This document shows, one piece after another, positions 46,958 to 57,210 of a stretch of DNA of 64,000 nt. Source of the DNA: Ginsengibacter sp963792025 (GTDB taxonomy: Bacteria > Bacteroidota > Bacteroidia > Chitinophagales > Chitinophagaceae); NCBI GenBank assembly GCA_963792025.1, contig CAWBUS010000004.1, forward strand, positions 372,001 to 436,000, read 5' to 3'. How positions within the stretch are numbered: position 1 is the first letter of the stretch; every line of letters starts with the position of its first letter. The notes beneath the pieces are model-generated. The model ran no database searches and was not told the origin of the DNA. It worked only from the letters and a program-made list of their open reading frames with translations. Made by a program: the position numbers and the translations under genes.

Positions 46958-48859
46958 ATGAAAATCGTTATCCTGTTTTTTTCATTAATAATATCAGGCG
47001 TTGCAAAAGCGCAGGAATATAATTCGTTGCTTATTCCTGATAGTTTGTTAAAGGGGGCTGATGTGGTGAACCGGGACGAGGAATATATCTTAACTATAAA
47101 ATCTCCTTTAAAATATACACTTTACGAAAGGCATGTCTATACTATTTTAAATGCTGAAGCCAACGAATATGCCGGTTATGAAACCTCTTACGATAAGTTT
47201 TGCAACATCAATTTTGTAACTGGTAAGATGTTTAATTTATTAGGAAAAGAAATTAAGCATACGAAGAAAAGCGAGTGGACAGACAATAGTGTTTACGATG
47301 GATTTAGTTTGCTATCAGATGCAAGGTATAAAAAGAACGAGTTTTATTCCTCTGATTATCCTTATACGATAGCGTATGAAGAAGAGGATGATTACGATGG
47401 TACACAATTCTTTCCGAAATGGATGCCACAGCAAAGTCCCTTAATGTCAGTTCAGAATAGTAAGTTCACAATTATTGCTCCGGCGGACTATGTTTTAAGA
47501 TATAAAAAGGAAAATTTTAGCGGAGAACCGTTAGTTACCCAAAAAGGCGATGTAAAGACGTATACCTGGGAGATTAAAAATATCAGGGCAAAAAAGAATG
47601 AAGTAGCATCCCCTCCGTTATCCGAGGTTACACCGGTTATTTATTTTGCTCCATCCAAATTTGAAGTGCAGGGCTATAGCGGCGATATGTCTACATGGAA
47701 AGGGTATGGTGATTTTATGTATCAACTCATTAAAGGCAGAGATGTGTTACCCGAAGAAATTAAAACTAAAGTACATGAACTAACGGATAATATTAGGAGT
47801 GATACGGCGAAAATATTTGCATTGTATAAATTTCTTCAACAGAATACAAGGTATATCAGTATTCAATTAGGTATTGGTGGTTGGCAGCCCTTTGAAGCAT
47901 CGTACGTAGCAGAAAAAAAATATGGCGATTGTAAAGCGCTTTCAAATTATATGATTGCTTTGTTGAAGGAGGCCGGCATTACCGGAAAATATGTTGAGAT
48001 TTATGGCGGCAGTTCTCCGCCTCCATTTGTTGAGGATTTCTCTTTCTCACAATTCAATCATGTTATTGTGTGTGTACCGCTGCGAAAGGATACGATATGG
48101 CTTGAATGTACGAGTCAAACAGTTTCTCCCGGTTACATGGGGAGTTTTACAGGAAATAGAAAGGCGCTGCTTATTGATGAAACCGGTGGACACGTTGTAC
48201 ATACACCCGCCTACAATATTGATGATAATGTAAGGTTAAGGAAAGTGACGGCAACTGCAGATGAACAGGGAAATCTTAAAGCAGAAATCTACAATAGGTA
48301 CACCGGTCTGCAACAAACCTTTCCACATGCGCTTATGTATGATGCATCAAAAACAGACAGAGACAGGTATTTGAATCAAATGTTTAACCTCCCTACTTAT
48401 GAGGTTACTGGCAGTGATTATAAAGAACATAAGGGAATTATCCCGTCGGTTGATGAACACCTGCAGATTCAATTAAATAATTTTGCAATCGTAACCGGGA
48501 AGCGATTATTTATTGCGCCGAATATATTTGGAGCAGAATCCGAAAAACTTTTGCCTGATAACTCCAGGCAATATGATTATGTTATCCGGGACACATATAG
48601 GGATATCGATTCGGTCGAAATAAGAATTCCCGGTGGTTACAAGCCCGAGAGTGTTCCCAAAGACATTTCGCTCGAAACTATATTTGGCAAATATAGTTCC
48701 ACGTTAAAAATATCAGATAATAAGATCATTTACCACAGGCTTATGGAGCGTTACAGCGGGCGCTTTGCTGCTAAAAAATTTAATGAGTTGGTAAGCTTTT
48801 ACGAGCAATGTTATAACGCAGATAGAAAACAAGTAGTGTTAGTTAAGAATGAAGAATAG
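46958..48859 (+). CDS. DUF3857/transglutaminase-like secreted protein, intact triad
   Basis: 633 residues, signal peptide ending VAKAQ. DUF3857 domain, then a transglutaminase core with Cys325 in KKYGDCKALSNYMIALLKEA and His368 in QFNHVIVCVPL; WLECTSQ supplies the acidic position (Glu for Asp). The function of such periplasmic proteins in Bacteroidota is not established; relation to protein cross-linking or proteolysis is family inference. It begins two bases after the degenerate paralogue, so the two are co-translated and may act as a pair. Confidence 0.9.
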   Translation: MKIVILFFSLIISGVAKAQEYNSLLIPDSLLKGADVVNRDEEYILTIKSPLKYTLYERHVYTILNAEANEYAGYETSYDKFCNINFVTGKMFNLLGKEIKHTKKSEWTDNSVYDGFSLLSDARYKKNEFYSSDYPYTIAYEEEDDYDGTQFFPKWMPQQSPLMSVQNSKFTIIAPADYVLRYKKENFSGEPLVTQKGDVKTYTWEIKNIRAKKNEVASPPLSEVTPVIYFAPSKFEVQGYSGDMSTWKGYGDFMYQLIKGRDVLPEEIKTKVHELTDNIRSDTAKIFALYKFLQQNTRYISIQLGIGGWQPFEASYVAEKKYGDCKALSNYMIALLKEAGITGKYVEIYGGSSPPPFVEDFSFSQFNHVIVCVPLRKDTIWLECTSQTVSPGYMGSFTGNRKALLIDETGGHVVHTPAYNIDDNVRLRKVTATADEQGNLKAEIYNRYTGLQQTFPHALMYDASKTDRDRYLNQMFNLPTYEVTGSDYKEHKGIIPSVDEHLQIQLNNFAIVTGKRLFIAPNIFGAESEKLLPDNSRQYDYVIRDTYRDIDSVEIRIPGGYKPESVPKDISLETIFGKYSSTLKISDNKIIYHRLMERYSGRFAAKKFNELVSFYEQCYNADRKQVVLVKNEE

Positions 48860-48944
48860 GATCGAAATCTTCCCAAATCAGATTGAAGCTTGTTAATTCT
48901 TTACAATGCATTTCTTGATTATCAAAAATCCGAAGCATAATTTA

Positions 48945-50069
48945 TTACTCTTGCACTTCTTTATCCACTATTGATTTTAACTCTTTATAAATTTTCCCGC
49001 GACCTTTATTTTTAAGATTAAAAACAAAAAGAAAACCAGCATATTGTCTTTCATTGTTAACCCATGGAAAACTGCCAAATAAGCCAGGGCTTGTAACTGC
49101 ATTTGATCTGTCGATTGCATCATCCATAACCCATTCTCCAAGACCATATCCCCAGTTGCCGGCTTCTGCAGGAGAATAAGCAACTTTTGTATCTTTTACA
49201 TAATTTCTTTGCATTTTTACTATGGATTCCTTTGATAGAATTTGTTTCCCTTTGTAATATCCGTTTTGCAATATCATCTGGAGAAAATGAATGTAGTCTT
49301 CCGGCGTGCTGTATGCTCCCCCGGCTGCCAGGGGAATGTTGCCGTTTCCAAAATCAGTATTTTTCATATCGCATGGTATCGCGATCCTTTCCTTAAATAG
49401 TGTTTTAAAATCTTTGCCACTTATTTTTTCTATAACGGCAGCGGCTATCTGTAAACCAATACTGCTGTAATGAAATACTTTTCCCGGTTGTCCTTCCATT
49501 GGTTGCACGGCAATTTTTTCCATTGTTTCGTCCATCGACGAAGCCCGGTTAATTAATTCCCGGGATTCTTTAAGATTACCACCGTTAATTGCGGTCGTGT
49601 GCGATAGGCATTGCCAGATCGTTATATTTCCTTTTTGATGAGTGCTCATTACCGGTAAAAACTTTCCAATAGTATCATTGAGGTTTAATTTGCCCTCATC
49701 AACAAAAATCATTACTAATGCTGCACTTAGCCATTTGCTGCAACTGGCGATGGCTGTCTTTGTCGTAAAATCGTAATCTTTTAAAACTTGTTCAGGATCT
49801 TTGCCTTGTCTTTTCGCAATAAATTTCCCAACCATTTTTTGCTTAGGGGAAAGATCATTTTCGGCTTTTTCATAAATAATTTTCCCATCTTTTAAAATAA
49901 CCAGCACGGCCCTTCCTCCCAATTGATTAAGATTGTCTTTCAGCCAATTATCTACGCCGGCAAAATTATATTGCTGGGCAAATGAAAACTGAAATAATAA
50001 CAGGAAAGAGCCAATAAGACTGCATTTGCGGCAGAACTTATTAAGATTATGAGACAATATAACTTTCAT
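48945..50069 (-). CDS. Serine hydrolase of the class C beta-lactamase/PBP family, secreted
   Basis: 374 residues with a signal peptide ending FSFAQ. Active-site SxxK is SCSK in IASCSKWLSAALVM, the YxN-like motif is YSS in FHYSSIGLQIAAAVIEK, and GGAYSTPEDYIHFLQMIL follows; the third motif (HTG/KTG-like) is not clear. Members range from esterases and D-aminopeptidases to peptidoglycan hydrolases, so beta-lactamase activity should not be assumed. Divergent from clpB with only 55 bases between. Confidence 0.87.
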   Translation of the reverse strand: MKVILSHNLNKFCRKCSLIGSFLLLFQFSFAQQYNFAGVDNWLKDNLNQLGGRAVLVILKDGKIIYEKAENDLSPKQKMVGKFIAKRQGKDPEQVLKDYDFTTKTAIASCSKWLSAALVMIFVDEGKLNLNDTIGKFLPVMSTHQKGNITIWQCLSHTTAINGGNLKESRELINRASSMDETMEKIAVQPMEGQPGKVFHYSSIGLQIAAAVIEKISGKDFKTLFKERIAIPCDMKNTDFGNGNIPLAAGGAYSTPEDYIHFLQMILQNGYYKGKQILSKESIVKMQRNYVKDTKVAYSPAEAGNWGYGLGEWVMDDAIDRSNAVTSPGLFGSFPWVNNERQYAGFLFVFNLKNKGRGKIYKELKSIVDKEVQE

Positions 50070-50124
50070 TTTTGTTGGATTAATATTTGCGGCTCTGGTT
50101 TAAATTTAAATAAAGAATTGTAAT

Positions 50125-52746
50125 ATGAATCCAAACAATTTAACTATAAAATCGCAGGAGATTTTTCAGAAGGCGCAGCAGTTGGCCTTCAATGAAAAGA
50201 ATCCAAATATTGAAACGGAGCATTTGCTAAAAGCATTGCTTACGGATGAAGACAGTCCTGTTGAATATCTACTTAAAAAAAATAATATCAACGTAAATTT
50301 TGTTGAAAGCAAAGTTGATGAGAGTTTGCGCAAGCTGCCAAAAATTAGTGACGGCGAACCGGCGCAGGTCATAAGCAGAGATTTAAACAACGTGTTACTG
50401 CGTGCTTCCAATACGCTAAAAACATTTAAAGATGAGTTTGTAAGTGTAGAACATCTGTTGCTGGCAATAGTTCAGGGCAATGATAACGCAGCTAAGATTT
50501 TAAAAGACGCTGGCCTAACGGAAAAGAGTTTAACGGCCGCTATTAAAGAATTGAAAAAGGGATCAACCGTATCGTCCCAAACATCGGAAACGCAATTTAA
50601 TGCCTTAAACAGGTATGCCAAAAATCTAAATGAATTAGCCAGGAGTAATAAACTTGATCCTGTTATTGGGAGAGATGAAGAGATAAGAAGAACGTTACAT
50701 ATACTTTCCAGAAGAACAAAGAATAATCCCATATTGGTTGGCGAGCCCGGCGTTGGTAAAACGGCTATTGCAGAAGGTTTAGCTCACCGTATTGTTAATG
50801 GCGATGTTCCTGAAAATTTAAAATCGAAAATAATTTTTGCTCTGGATATGGGGCTGTTAATTGCTGGGGCCAAGTATAAAGGAGAATTTGAAGAAAGATT
50901 GAAATCTGTAATTAAAGAAGTAGGGGATAGCAATGGAGAGATCGTTTTGTTTATTGATGAAATTCATACGTTAGTAGGTGCCGGAGCAGGCGAAGGCGCT
51001 ATGGATGCAGCCAATATTTTGAAGCCCGCATTAGCTCGCGGAGAATTAAGAGCTATTGGTGCAACTACGTTAAATGAGTATCAGAAATTCTTTGAAAAGG
51101 ATAAAGCACTTGAAAGGAGATTTCAAAAAGTATTGGTTGATGAACCAAGTGTAGAAGATGCTATTTCAATATTACGAGGAATAAAAGATAAATATGAAAC
51201 CCATCACCATGTACGGATAAAAGATGAAGCGATCATTGCTGCGGTAGAATTGTCTCATCGTTATATTACCGATCGTTTTTTACCAGATAAAGCCATAGAC
51301 CTGATAGATGAGAGTGCTGCTAAATTAAGGCTGGAGATGAATTCCATGCCGGAAGAACTGGATAAACTCGAAAGAGCAATAAGGCAACTTGAGATAGAAC
51401 GAGAGGCAATTAAGAGAGAAAAAGATGCAGCCAAATTGAAAGAACTTAATACGGAAATTTCCAATCTGTCTGTTCAGCGTGATACGTTCAAAGCTAAATG
51501 GCAACAGGAGAAAGAGATCGTAGAAAAAGTTCAAAATGCCAAAGCAGAAATAGAACGGCTTAAAATGGCTGCCGAAAAAGCGGAGCGTGAAGGCGATTAT
51601 GGAAAGGTAGCAGAGATAAGGTATGGCAAATTGCAAGACCAGGAAAAAGTAATAGCAGATTATACTGCTCAGCTTGATGAAATAAGTGAAAAAAGATTAT
51701 TAAAAGAAGAAGTAGATGCGGAAGATATTGCAGAAAGTGTGGCAAAGGCTACCGGAATACCTGTAAGCAAAATGATGCAGAGTGAAAAGGACAAGTTATT
51801 GAATCTCGAAGATGAATTGCACAAAAGAGTAATTGGGCAGGATGAAGCGATAGAAGCCGTGGCAGATGCAATACGCAGGAGCAGCGCTGGTTTGCATGAT
51901 CCTAAAAAACCGTTGGGCTCTTTTATATTTCTTGGAACAACAGGAGTGGGTAAAACTGAATTAGCAAAGGCGTTAGCTGAATATCTTTTTGATGATGATA
52001 GTATGATGACGCGTATTGACATGAGTGAATACCAGGAAAAACATTCTGTTAGCAGGTTAGTGGGTGCTCCTCCGGGATATGTTGGTTATGATGAAGGAGG
52101 GCAGCTAACTGAAGCGGTTAGGCGCAAACCTTACAGCGTAATATTGCTGGATGAAATTGAAAAAGCCCATCCGGATGTATTTAATATTTTATTGCAGGTA
52201 TTAGATGATGGAAGACTTACAGATAATAAAGGAAGAGTGGTGAATTTTAAAAATACCATCATCATAATGACAAGCAATATGGGTAGTCACATCATACAAG
52301 CTAATTTCGATAATGTAACTGAAGAGAATAAAGAAAAAGTAGTCGAAGAAACCCGGCGGGAAGTGTTGGAATTATTGAGGCAAACCATCCGACCTGAATT
52401 TTTAAACCGGATTGATGAAATTATAATGTTCCAGCCTTTATTGAAAGGTGAAATAAAAGACATTATAAGGATTCAATTGCATGACCTTAAAGACCAGCTT
52501 TTGAAGAACGGTGTTGTATTGGAATTTAGCGAATATGCGCTCGACTATCTTGCAGAAAATGGATTTGATCCGCAGTTTGGAGCCAGGCCTTTAAAAAGGC
52601 TGATTCAAAAGCAAATTATTAACCAATTAAGCAAAAAATTATTGAGTGGAACTATTGACAAATCCCATCCTGTGTTGGTAGATGTTTTTGATGGAACAGT
52701 CGTATTTAGAAATGATGTTAATATGCATGAAAAAACGATAGTATAA
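50125..52746 (+). CDS. clpB: Protein disaggregase ClpB
   Basis: Hsp100 AAA+ chaperone that works with DnaK to rescue aggregated proteins. 873 residues. N-domain about 1-150; NBD1 with Walker A GEPGVGKT (about 206) and Walker B VLFIDEIHTLVGAG; coiled-coil M-domain about 410-525; NBD2 with Walker A GTTGVGKTELAKAL (about 605) and Walker B VILLDEIEKAHPDV; C-terminal GFDPQFGARPLKR. Length and order are standard. I see no clear heat-shock operator in the 55-base upstream gap. Confidence 0.97.
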   Translation: MNPNNLTIKSQEIFQKAQQLAFNEKNPNIETEHLLKALLTDEDSPVEYLLKKNNINVNFVESKVDESLRKLPKISDGEPAQVISRDLNNVLLRASNTLKTFKDEFVSVEHLLLAIVQGNDNAAKILKDAGLTEKSLTAAIKELKKGSTVSSQTSETQFNALNRYAKNLNELARSNKLDPVIGRDEEIRRTLHILSRRTKNNPILVGEPGVGKTAIAEGLAHRIVNGDVPENLKSKIIFALDMGLLIAGAKYKGEFEERLKSVIKEVGDSNGEIVLFIDEIHTLVGAGAGEGAMDAANILKPALARGELRAIGATTLNEYQKFFEKDKALERRFQKVLVDEPSVEDAISILRGIKDKYETHHHVRIKDEAIIAAVELSHRYITDRFLPDKAIDLIDESAAKLRLEMNSMPEELDKLERAIRQLEIEREAIKREKDAAKLKELNTEISNLSVQRDTFKAKWQQEKEIVEKVQNAKAEIERLKMAAEKAEREGDYGKVAEIRYGKLQDQEKVIADYTAQLDEISEKRLLKEEVDAEDIAESVAKATGIPVSKMMQSEKDKLLNLEDELHKRVIGQDEAIEAVADAIRRSSAGLHDPKKPLGSFIFLGTTGVGKTELAKALAEYLFDDDSMMTRIDMSEYQEKHSVSRLVGAPPGYVGYDEGGQLTEAVRRKPYSVILLDEIEKAHPDVFNILLQVLDDGRLTDNKGRVVNFKNTIIIMTSNMGSHIIQANFDNVTEENKEKVVEETRREVLELLRQTIRPEFLNRIDEIIMFQPLLKGEIKDIIRIQLHDLKDQLLKNGVVLEFSEYALDYLAENGFDPQFGARPLKRLIQKQIINQLSKKLLSGTIDKSHPVLVDVFDGTVVFRNDVNMHEKTIV

Positions 52747-52814
52747 TAAGTGGGTCTATGCATAGAACTCCGTGTTAAAGGCTAGCATAAGAAAAGCAAT
52801 ATATAAAAAGAAAT

Positions 52815-52988
52815 ATGAAAAACTCGACAAAAATTCGTTTTGCAATTGCAGTGGTTCTTTGGATTATTGCGACTGTATTATTATTCAAAAATAGCAGTCC
52901 ACATGCGCCTTTTATTGTAATATTAACAGGCGTAATTATAATTATTGGATTTGTCACACAAATTAGGAAGAAAGTAAACAATGAGTGA
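52815..52988 (+). CDS. Small membrane protein (57 aa)
   Basis: ATG 52815 to TGA 52986 gives 57 residues with two membrane helices (FAIAVVLWIIATVLLF and PFIVILTGVIIIIGFV), a short polar hairpin between and a basic tail QIRKKVNN. I do not recognise it, but the regular two-helix layout and start 68 bases after clpB support a real gene. An ATGA overlap leads to an 18-codon frame (52981-53037) that is too short to call. Confidence 0.5.
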   Translation: MKNSTKIRFAIAVVLWIIATVLLFKNSSPHAPFIVILTGVIIIIGFVTQIRKKVNNE

Positions 52989-53141
52989 AGAAGAACATCT
53001 ACAGTTATATATAAATATAATTGAAGGTAAGTTGTAAAACTTCATGGCAAAAAATATAGTTTTTTAAGTTGGCCTATATAAAGAACTCAGATACAATGTG
53101 GTTTTTTCCCATTCATATTTTGTCTCGTCATGAAGCGGTTT

Positions 53142-53530
53142 CTAATTGACAATTTGGGAGCTTTGTCGCATCCCCGAATTCATTCTTTCGGCCCTTAGCT
53201 TTTCCATTTGCTCCGGGGTTAATATGCTATTTAATTTTTCTTTTTGTTCCTGGCGTAAGTTTTTTAATTTCCTTTGTTTTTGTCCGTCGTTAAGCGATTG
53301 ATCATTATTAATCAAATCCCGTTCGTTGCTTCATATTACGGCGAAATTCTCGTAACTGGTTTATTTGTTGATTTGTTAAATTAAGGCTGTTCATTGTTTT
53401 ATGCCTCTCAACGATTTTGTTTGAATTGGACACAACTTTTTGTGTTGAATCCGTTAGTCTGCGAATTTGTGCATGTTGATTAATTGTAAATAAGCCTGCA
53501 ATAAAAACAAGTCATTAATATTTTTTTCAT
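53142..53530 (-). pseudogene. Spy/CpxP-like periplasmic protein, two one-base insertions
   Basis: No single frame is long, but correcting two breaks gives a coherent 128-residue protein: MKKILMTCFIAGLFTINQHA (signal peptide), SLNLTNQQINQLREFRRNMK, LNDGQKQRKLKNLRQEQKEK and LNSILTPEQMEKLRAERMN, ending at TAG 53142. The LTNQQ and LTPEQ stretches match the LTxxQ pattern of Spy/CpxP-type periplasmic chaperones and stress regulators. Breaks: a T run at 53503-53507 (A on the plus strand) and around 53318-53326. Total length minus two is divisible by three. It is separated from glnN by a terminator, so it has its own transcript. Confidence 0.6.
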
Positions 53531-53589
53531 AAATTTTTAGTTCTTGAAATATAGACGACTTCATTTACAAGAGGGTTTAAGTAAATTAT

Positions 53590-53622
53590 AAAAATTAAAA
53601 AACCCCGTCAAGACAGGGTTTT
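53590..53622 (-). terminator. Terminator after glutamine synthetase
   Basis: AAAACCC (53599-53605) pairs with GGGTTTT (53616-53622) around a ten-base loop that can add a G-C pair. On the minus strand the stem runs into a T-rich tail, 22 bases beyond the glnN stop codon. Confidence 0.75.
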
Positions 53623-53644
53623 GATAAAATAATTACAAATGATT

Positions 53645-55859
53645 TTATCTTAAGAAAAGCATTTCGCGATATTTTGGTAATTCCCAATATTCATCGTCTA
53701 CCAGCAGTTCCAGTTTATCTACATGATACCTTATTTTATCAAAATGACTTTTCACCGTATCACAATAAGCGATGGCTTTTTCGCGGGTATCTTCAATTTT
53801 ATTGGCAGTTTTTCTTGCGCCAATCATTGCTTCCACACTTGAACTGATGTTGGAAATATGGTTAGAGATATTAGTAGCGATATGCTTTTGATTAGCATAT
53901 GCGCTTTCATCCATCCCAACATCTTTTAAGCCCTGGATATTTTGTATTAGCACATTTTGATATTTGATCGCAGCAGGAAGTATGTAAGTGCTCGCTAAAT
54001 CTCCAATAACCCTTGCTTCAATTTGAACTTTCTTCACATAATTCTCAAGCATAATTTCATGCCTTGCTTCGAGCTCGCTGTGTGTGTAGATATTATGATG
54101 TTCAAATAGCTTTTTAGCTTTATCAGTTACAAACGCATCTAGAGCAAGAGGCGTTGTCTTTACATTCGGTAAACCTCTTTTTTCAGCTTCTTTTTCCCAT
54201 TCATCACTGTAGTTGTTACCTTCAAACAAAACAGATTTACTTTCTACAATATATTTCTGGATTATCTGCATAATGGCAACTTCTTTCTTTTCACCACTAT
54301 CAATAAGTGCATCAACATCTACTTTAAACTGGGCAAGTGTTTCACCTAATATAGTGTTTAAAACAGTCATCGGTTGTGCACAGTTAGTAGCGGAACCTAC
54401 TGCTCTAAATTCAAATTTATTACCTGTAAAAGCAAAAGGAGAGGTCCGGTTTCTATCGGTATTATCCAGCAATAATTCAGGAATACTTTTATGAATATCC
54501 AGTTTTAATATAGCTTCATCCTGTTCATCGAATTTATCGCCAACTCTTTTTTCAATCTGTGTAAGTACGTCAGTTAAATATTTACCGATGAATATCGAAA
54601 TGATGGCAGGAGGGGCTTCATTAGCACCCAAACGATGGTCGTTACCGGCAGAGGCGATAGAAGCTCTTAAAAGATCAGCGTTGTCATGAACTGCTTTAAT
54701 AGTGTTCACAAAAAATGTAAGGAACATTAAGTTTGTCTTTGGCGTTTTGCCGGGCGACAATAGATTTACGCCGGTATTGGTCGCCATGCTCCAGTTATTG
54801 TGTTTACCACTTCCGTTAATTCCTGCAAATGGTTTCTCATGTAAGAGAACCATTAGGTTATGTCTTTTTGCAACACGGGTCATAACATCCATTAATAAAG
54901 TATTATGATCCACCGCAAGATTCACTTCTTCAAAAATAGGGGCACACTCAAATTGAGAAGGTGCAACCTCGTTATGTCTTGTGCGAAGTGGAATACCCAA
55001 TTTATAAGCTTCCTCTTCATAATCTCTCATAAATGCAGTAAATCCTTTCCGGTATTGAGCCAAAATAATGATCTTCCAATTGTTGGCCTTTGGCAGGAGC
55101 ATGGCCAAAAACTGTACGGCCTGTCATCACAATATCAGGCCTGGCATTGGCAAGACCCGCGTCTATTACAAAATATTCCTGTTCCCAGCCAAGTGTAGGT
55201 GTTACGGCTGTTACATTTTTATCAAAATACTGGCACACATCAATTGCTGCCTTGTCAAGAGCTACAAGAGCTTTCAAAAGCGGTGTTTTAGCGTCAAGCG
55301 ACTCACCGGTATAAGAAACAAAGATTGTAGGTATACATAATGTTTTGCCCTGACCTATTTCTATAATAAATGGAGGAGATGATGGATCCCAGGCAGTATA
55401 ACCGCGTGCTTCAAACGTTGTTCTTATTCCTCCACTTGGGAAAGAAGAAGCATCTGGCTCTTGCTGAATCAAGGCATCGCCATCAAATTCTTCAAGTGCG
55501 GTACCATCACTTTTTAAAGTAAAGAAAGAGTCATGCTTTTCAGCGGTTGCGCCGGTTAGCGGTTGAAACCAGTGTGTGAAGTGAGTTACTCCTTTGGTCT
55601 CGGCCCAGGCTTTTAACCCGGAAGCAATCTGGTCACCCATATTGCGATCTATTCTATTTTGGCTTTTAATAGAAGATTTAAGGCTTTTATAAGCATCATC
55701 ACTTAGAAATTCCCGTGCCTTTTGTAGCGTAAAAACATTCTCGCCAAAAATTCCCGTTATTTTTTTTGACTTGGGAGCATTCTCCACCCCCGAATTAGAA
55801 ATTAATGTGTAAAGAGCATTTAGTCTTAAAGATTGCATTTTTTTAAATTTAGACAGCAA
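53645..55859 (-). CDS. glnN: Glutamine synthetase type III (GlnN), one frameshift
   Basis: Assimilates ammonia into glutamine. About 737 residues when the N-terminal frame (55017-55859) and C-terminal frame (53645-55108) are joined by removing one base near 55037, which restores GSIPERIYAFMRDYEEEAYK. The length and motifs (KGVTHFTHWFQPLTG, FPSGGIRTTFEARGYTAWDP, TRHNEVAPSQFECAPIFEE, HEKPFAGINGSGKHNNWSM, GNDHRLGANEAPPAI) are those of the large GSIII class common in Bacteroidota. Near the start the gene has a group of DnaA-box-like sequences (55903-55932). The frameshift is probably a sequencing error. Confidence 0.93.
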
Positions 55860-55902
55860 AAAAACGAGTTATACGTTAGATAAACAAAGATTTTTTTGCA
55901 AA

Positions 55903-55932
55903 TGTGGTTAAATTTTCCACAACTGTGGATAA
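55903..55932. promoter_or_regulatory. Cluster of three DnaA-box-like 9-mers upstream of glnN
   Basis: TGTGGTTAA (55903-55911, minus-strand TTAACCACA), TTTTCCACA (55913-55921) and TGTGGATAA (55924-55932, minus-strand TTATCCACA, a perfect E. coli-type box) lie within 30 bases of AT-rich DNA between glnN and the upstream membrane-protein gene. Could be a DnaA-binding site, an operator for glnN, or chance. Confidence 0.4.
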
Positions 55933-55947
55933 AAAACAAACATACCA

Positions 55948-57210
55948 TTATGTTTTAATATGAAATATTTCTTTAAGTCCTTTCCAATCTGTGTAGCATA
56001 TCAATGTTATCATCAGGAAAGGCAAGTATACACTTCTGTACCTGACAATGGCACCTATTATGGGAATTGTATATCCTATTACAAGAAACATGGTACAGGA
56101 AAAAAAGACTGAAAAATAAATCAACGGTGTGGCAACTTTATTTTTTTTTCGGAAGAAAATGAATGCCAAAAAAAGCATCTCATAAAATAATACTTCTAAT
56201 CCCGAAGGAATATATAAAAAATTATTGTGTTCGGTGAGATAAGGTCTCATCAAACTATGATTAATTGCCTGCGGAATATTATTTAAAAAACTTCTGAAAT
56301 TGGGGTATAACGGATTAATATTTATTGCGGATGCACCATTTTTTGCTATCTCAATAAAATCCAACTGGCGACTTGAAACATGAGCAGGTAAATTAAAAGC
56401 GGGAGGTAGATACGAGGTACAAAAAAACAAAATGCTGCTCAATAGATATATGCCCAGGAATATCGCAAGTGAATATTTAGGTCTGTATTCTGCAAAGATC
56501 CATGCTATAATCGCGGGAACCAATGTTATCAATACAAAATTTCGCAAAAGGAGAACGAATCCTAAATAAACCAGGCAAATAAAAATATTTTTAAATGCAT
56601 ATTTTCTATTCTTCATCATGAAGTATAAATAATAAATAGCCATGGACAGGCATAAATAAATTAGTCCATCGCGATGGACACTACTACTGTAATAAATAGT
56701 TGACGGTAATAAAAAGATACATCCAATTAAAACCAACCTTTGAGATGGAAATTCTTTTATAAAAACTCTATATAATGCTATTGTACCAATAAAGATCAAA
56801 AAGTTGTAAAAAAGGGAGTTGATAAAAAAATTCGTTCGGCTGAAAATATTAAATAAAGAGAGCAATTTTACAATCAGGTTACTCCTTGTATCGTTCCAGT
56901 ACGAATTGGTGCTATCTAAAAAATTACCATATCCGATATTGTGATTGCTGTGAAATATATTGGTAAAATACTCCATTGGGTTTTGGAAGAGAAGATGATA
57001 TTCGTCAATACCCTGTAATTGAAAAACTCTGCTATCGGAAACAGAATAATAATACAGGCTAATATACCCATTTACCAAGCCTGCAAAAACCCTTATTAAA
57101 AATAAAGCAATAAGAATACGGTTTTCCAGCCTGGATTCTTTAATAAATCGTATTCGTGTAATAAGCCAGCAAAAAAGAACAAGATAAAATGCAAATAGTA
57201 AATATGACAA
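55948..57210 (-). CDS. Polytopic membrane protein, possibly EpsG/polysaccharide-polymerase-like
   Basis: 420 residues with about ten membrane helices and a larger polar segment around residues 60-125 (SDSRVFQLQGIDEYHLLFQN and HSNHNIGYGNFLDSTNSYWN). A conserved-looking SSSVHRDGLIYLCLSMAIYY, where the HRDG motif recalls EpsG/Wzy-like and ArnT-type glycan enzymes, follows helix five. Function is inferred from topology only; no other polysaccharide genes flank it. It lies between glnN and the divergent purL. Confidence 0.7.
   Translation of the reverse strand: MSYLLFAFYLVLFCWLITRIRFIKESRLENRILIALFLIRVFAGLVNGYISLYYYSVSDSRVFQLQGIDEYHLLFQNPMEYFTNIFHSNHNIGYGNFLDSTNSYWNDTRSNLIVKLLSLFNIFSRTNFFINSLFYNFLIFIGTIALYRVFIKEFPSQRLVLIGCIFLLPSTIYYSSSVHRDGLIYLCLSMAIYYLYFMMKNRKYAFKNIFICLVYLGFVLLLRNFVLITLVPAIIAWIFAEYRPKYSLAIFLGIYLLSSILFFCTSYLPPAFNLPAHVSSRQLDFIEIAKNGASAININPLYPNFRSFLNNIPQAINHSLMRPYLTEHNNFLYIPSGLEVLFYEMLFLAFIFFRKKNKVATPLIYFSVFFSCTMFLVIGYTIPIIGAIVRYRSVYLPFLMITLICYTDWKGLKEIFHIKT

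Noticed and set aside
48945..50069. Beta-lactamase conferring resistance
   Set aside because: The family includes many esterases and peptidases; the third active-site motif is unclear and no resistance context is present.
52981..53037. 18-codon frame starting in an ATGA overlap with the small membrane gene
   Set aside because: Too short and without any recognisable feature or continuation in another frame.
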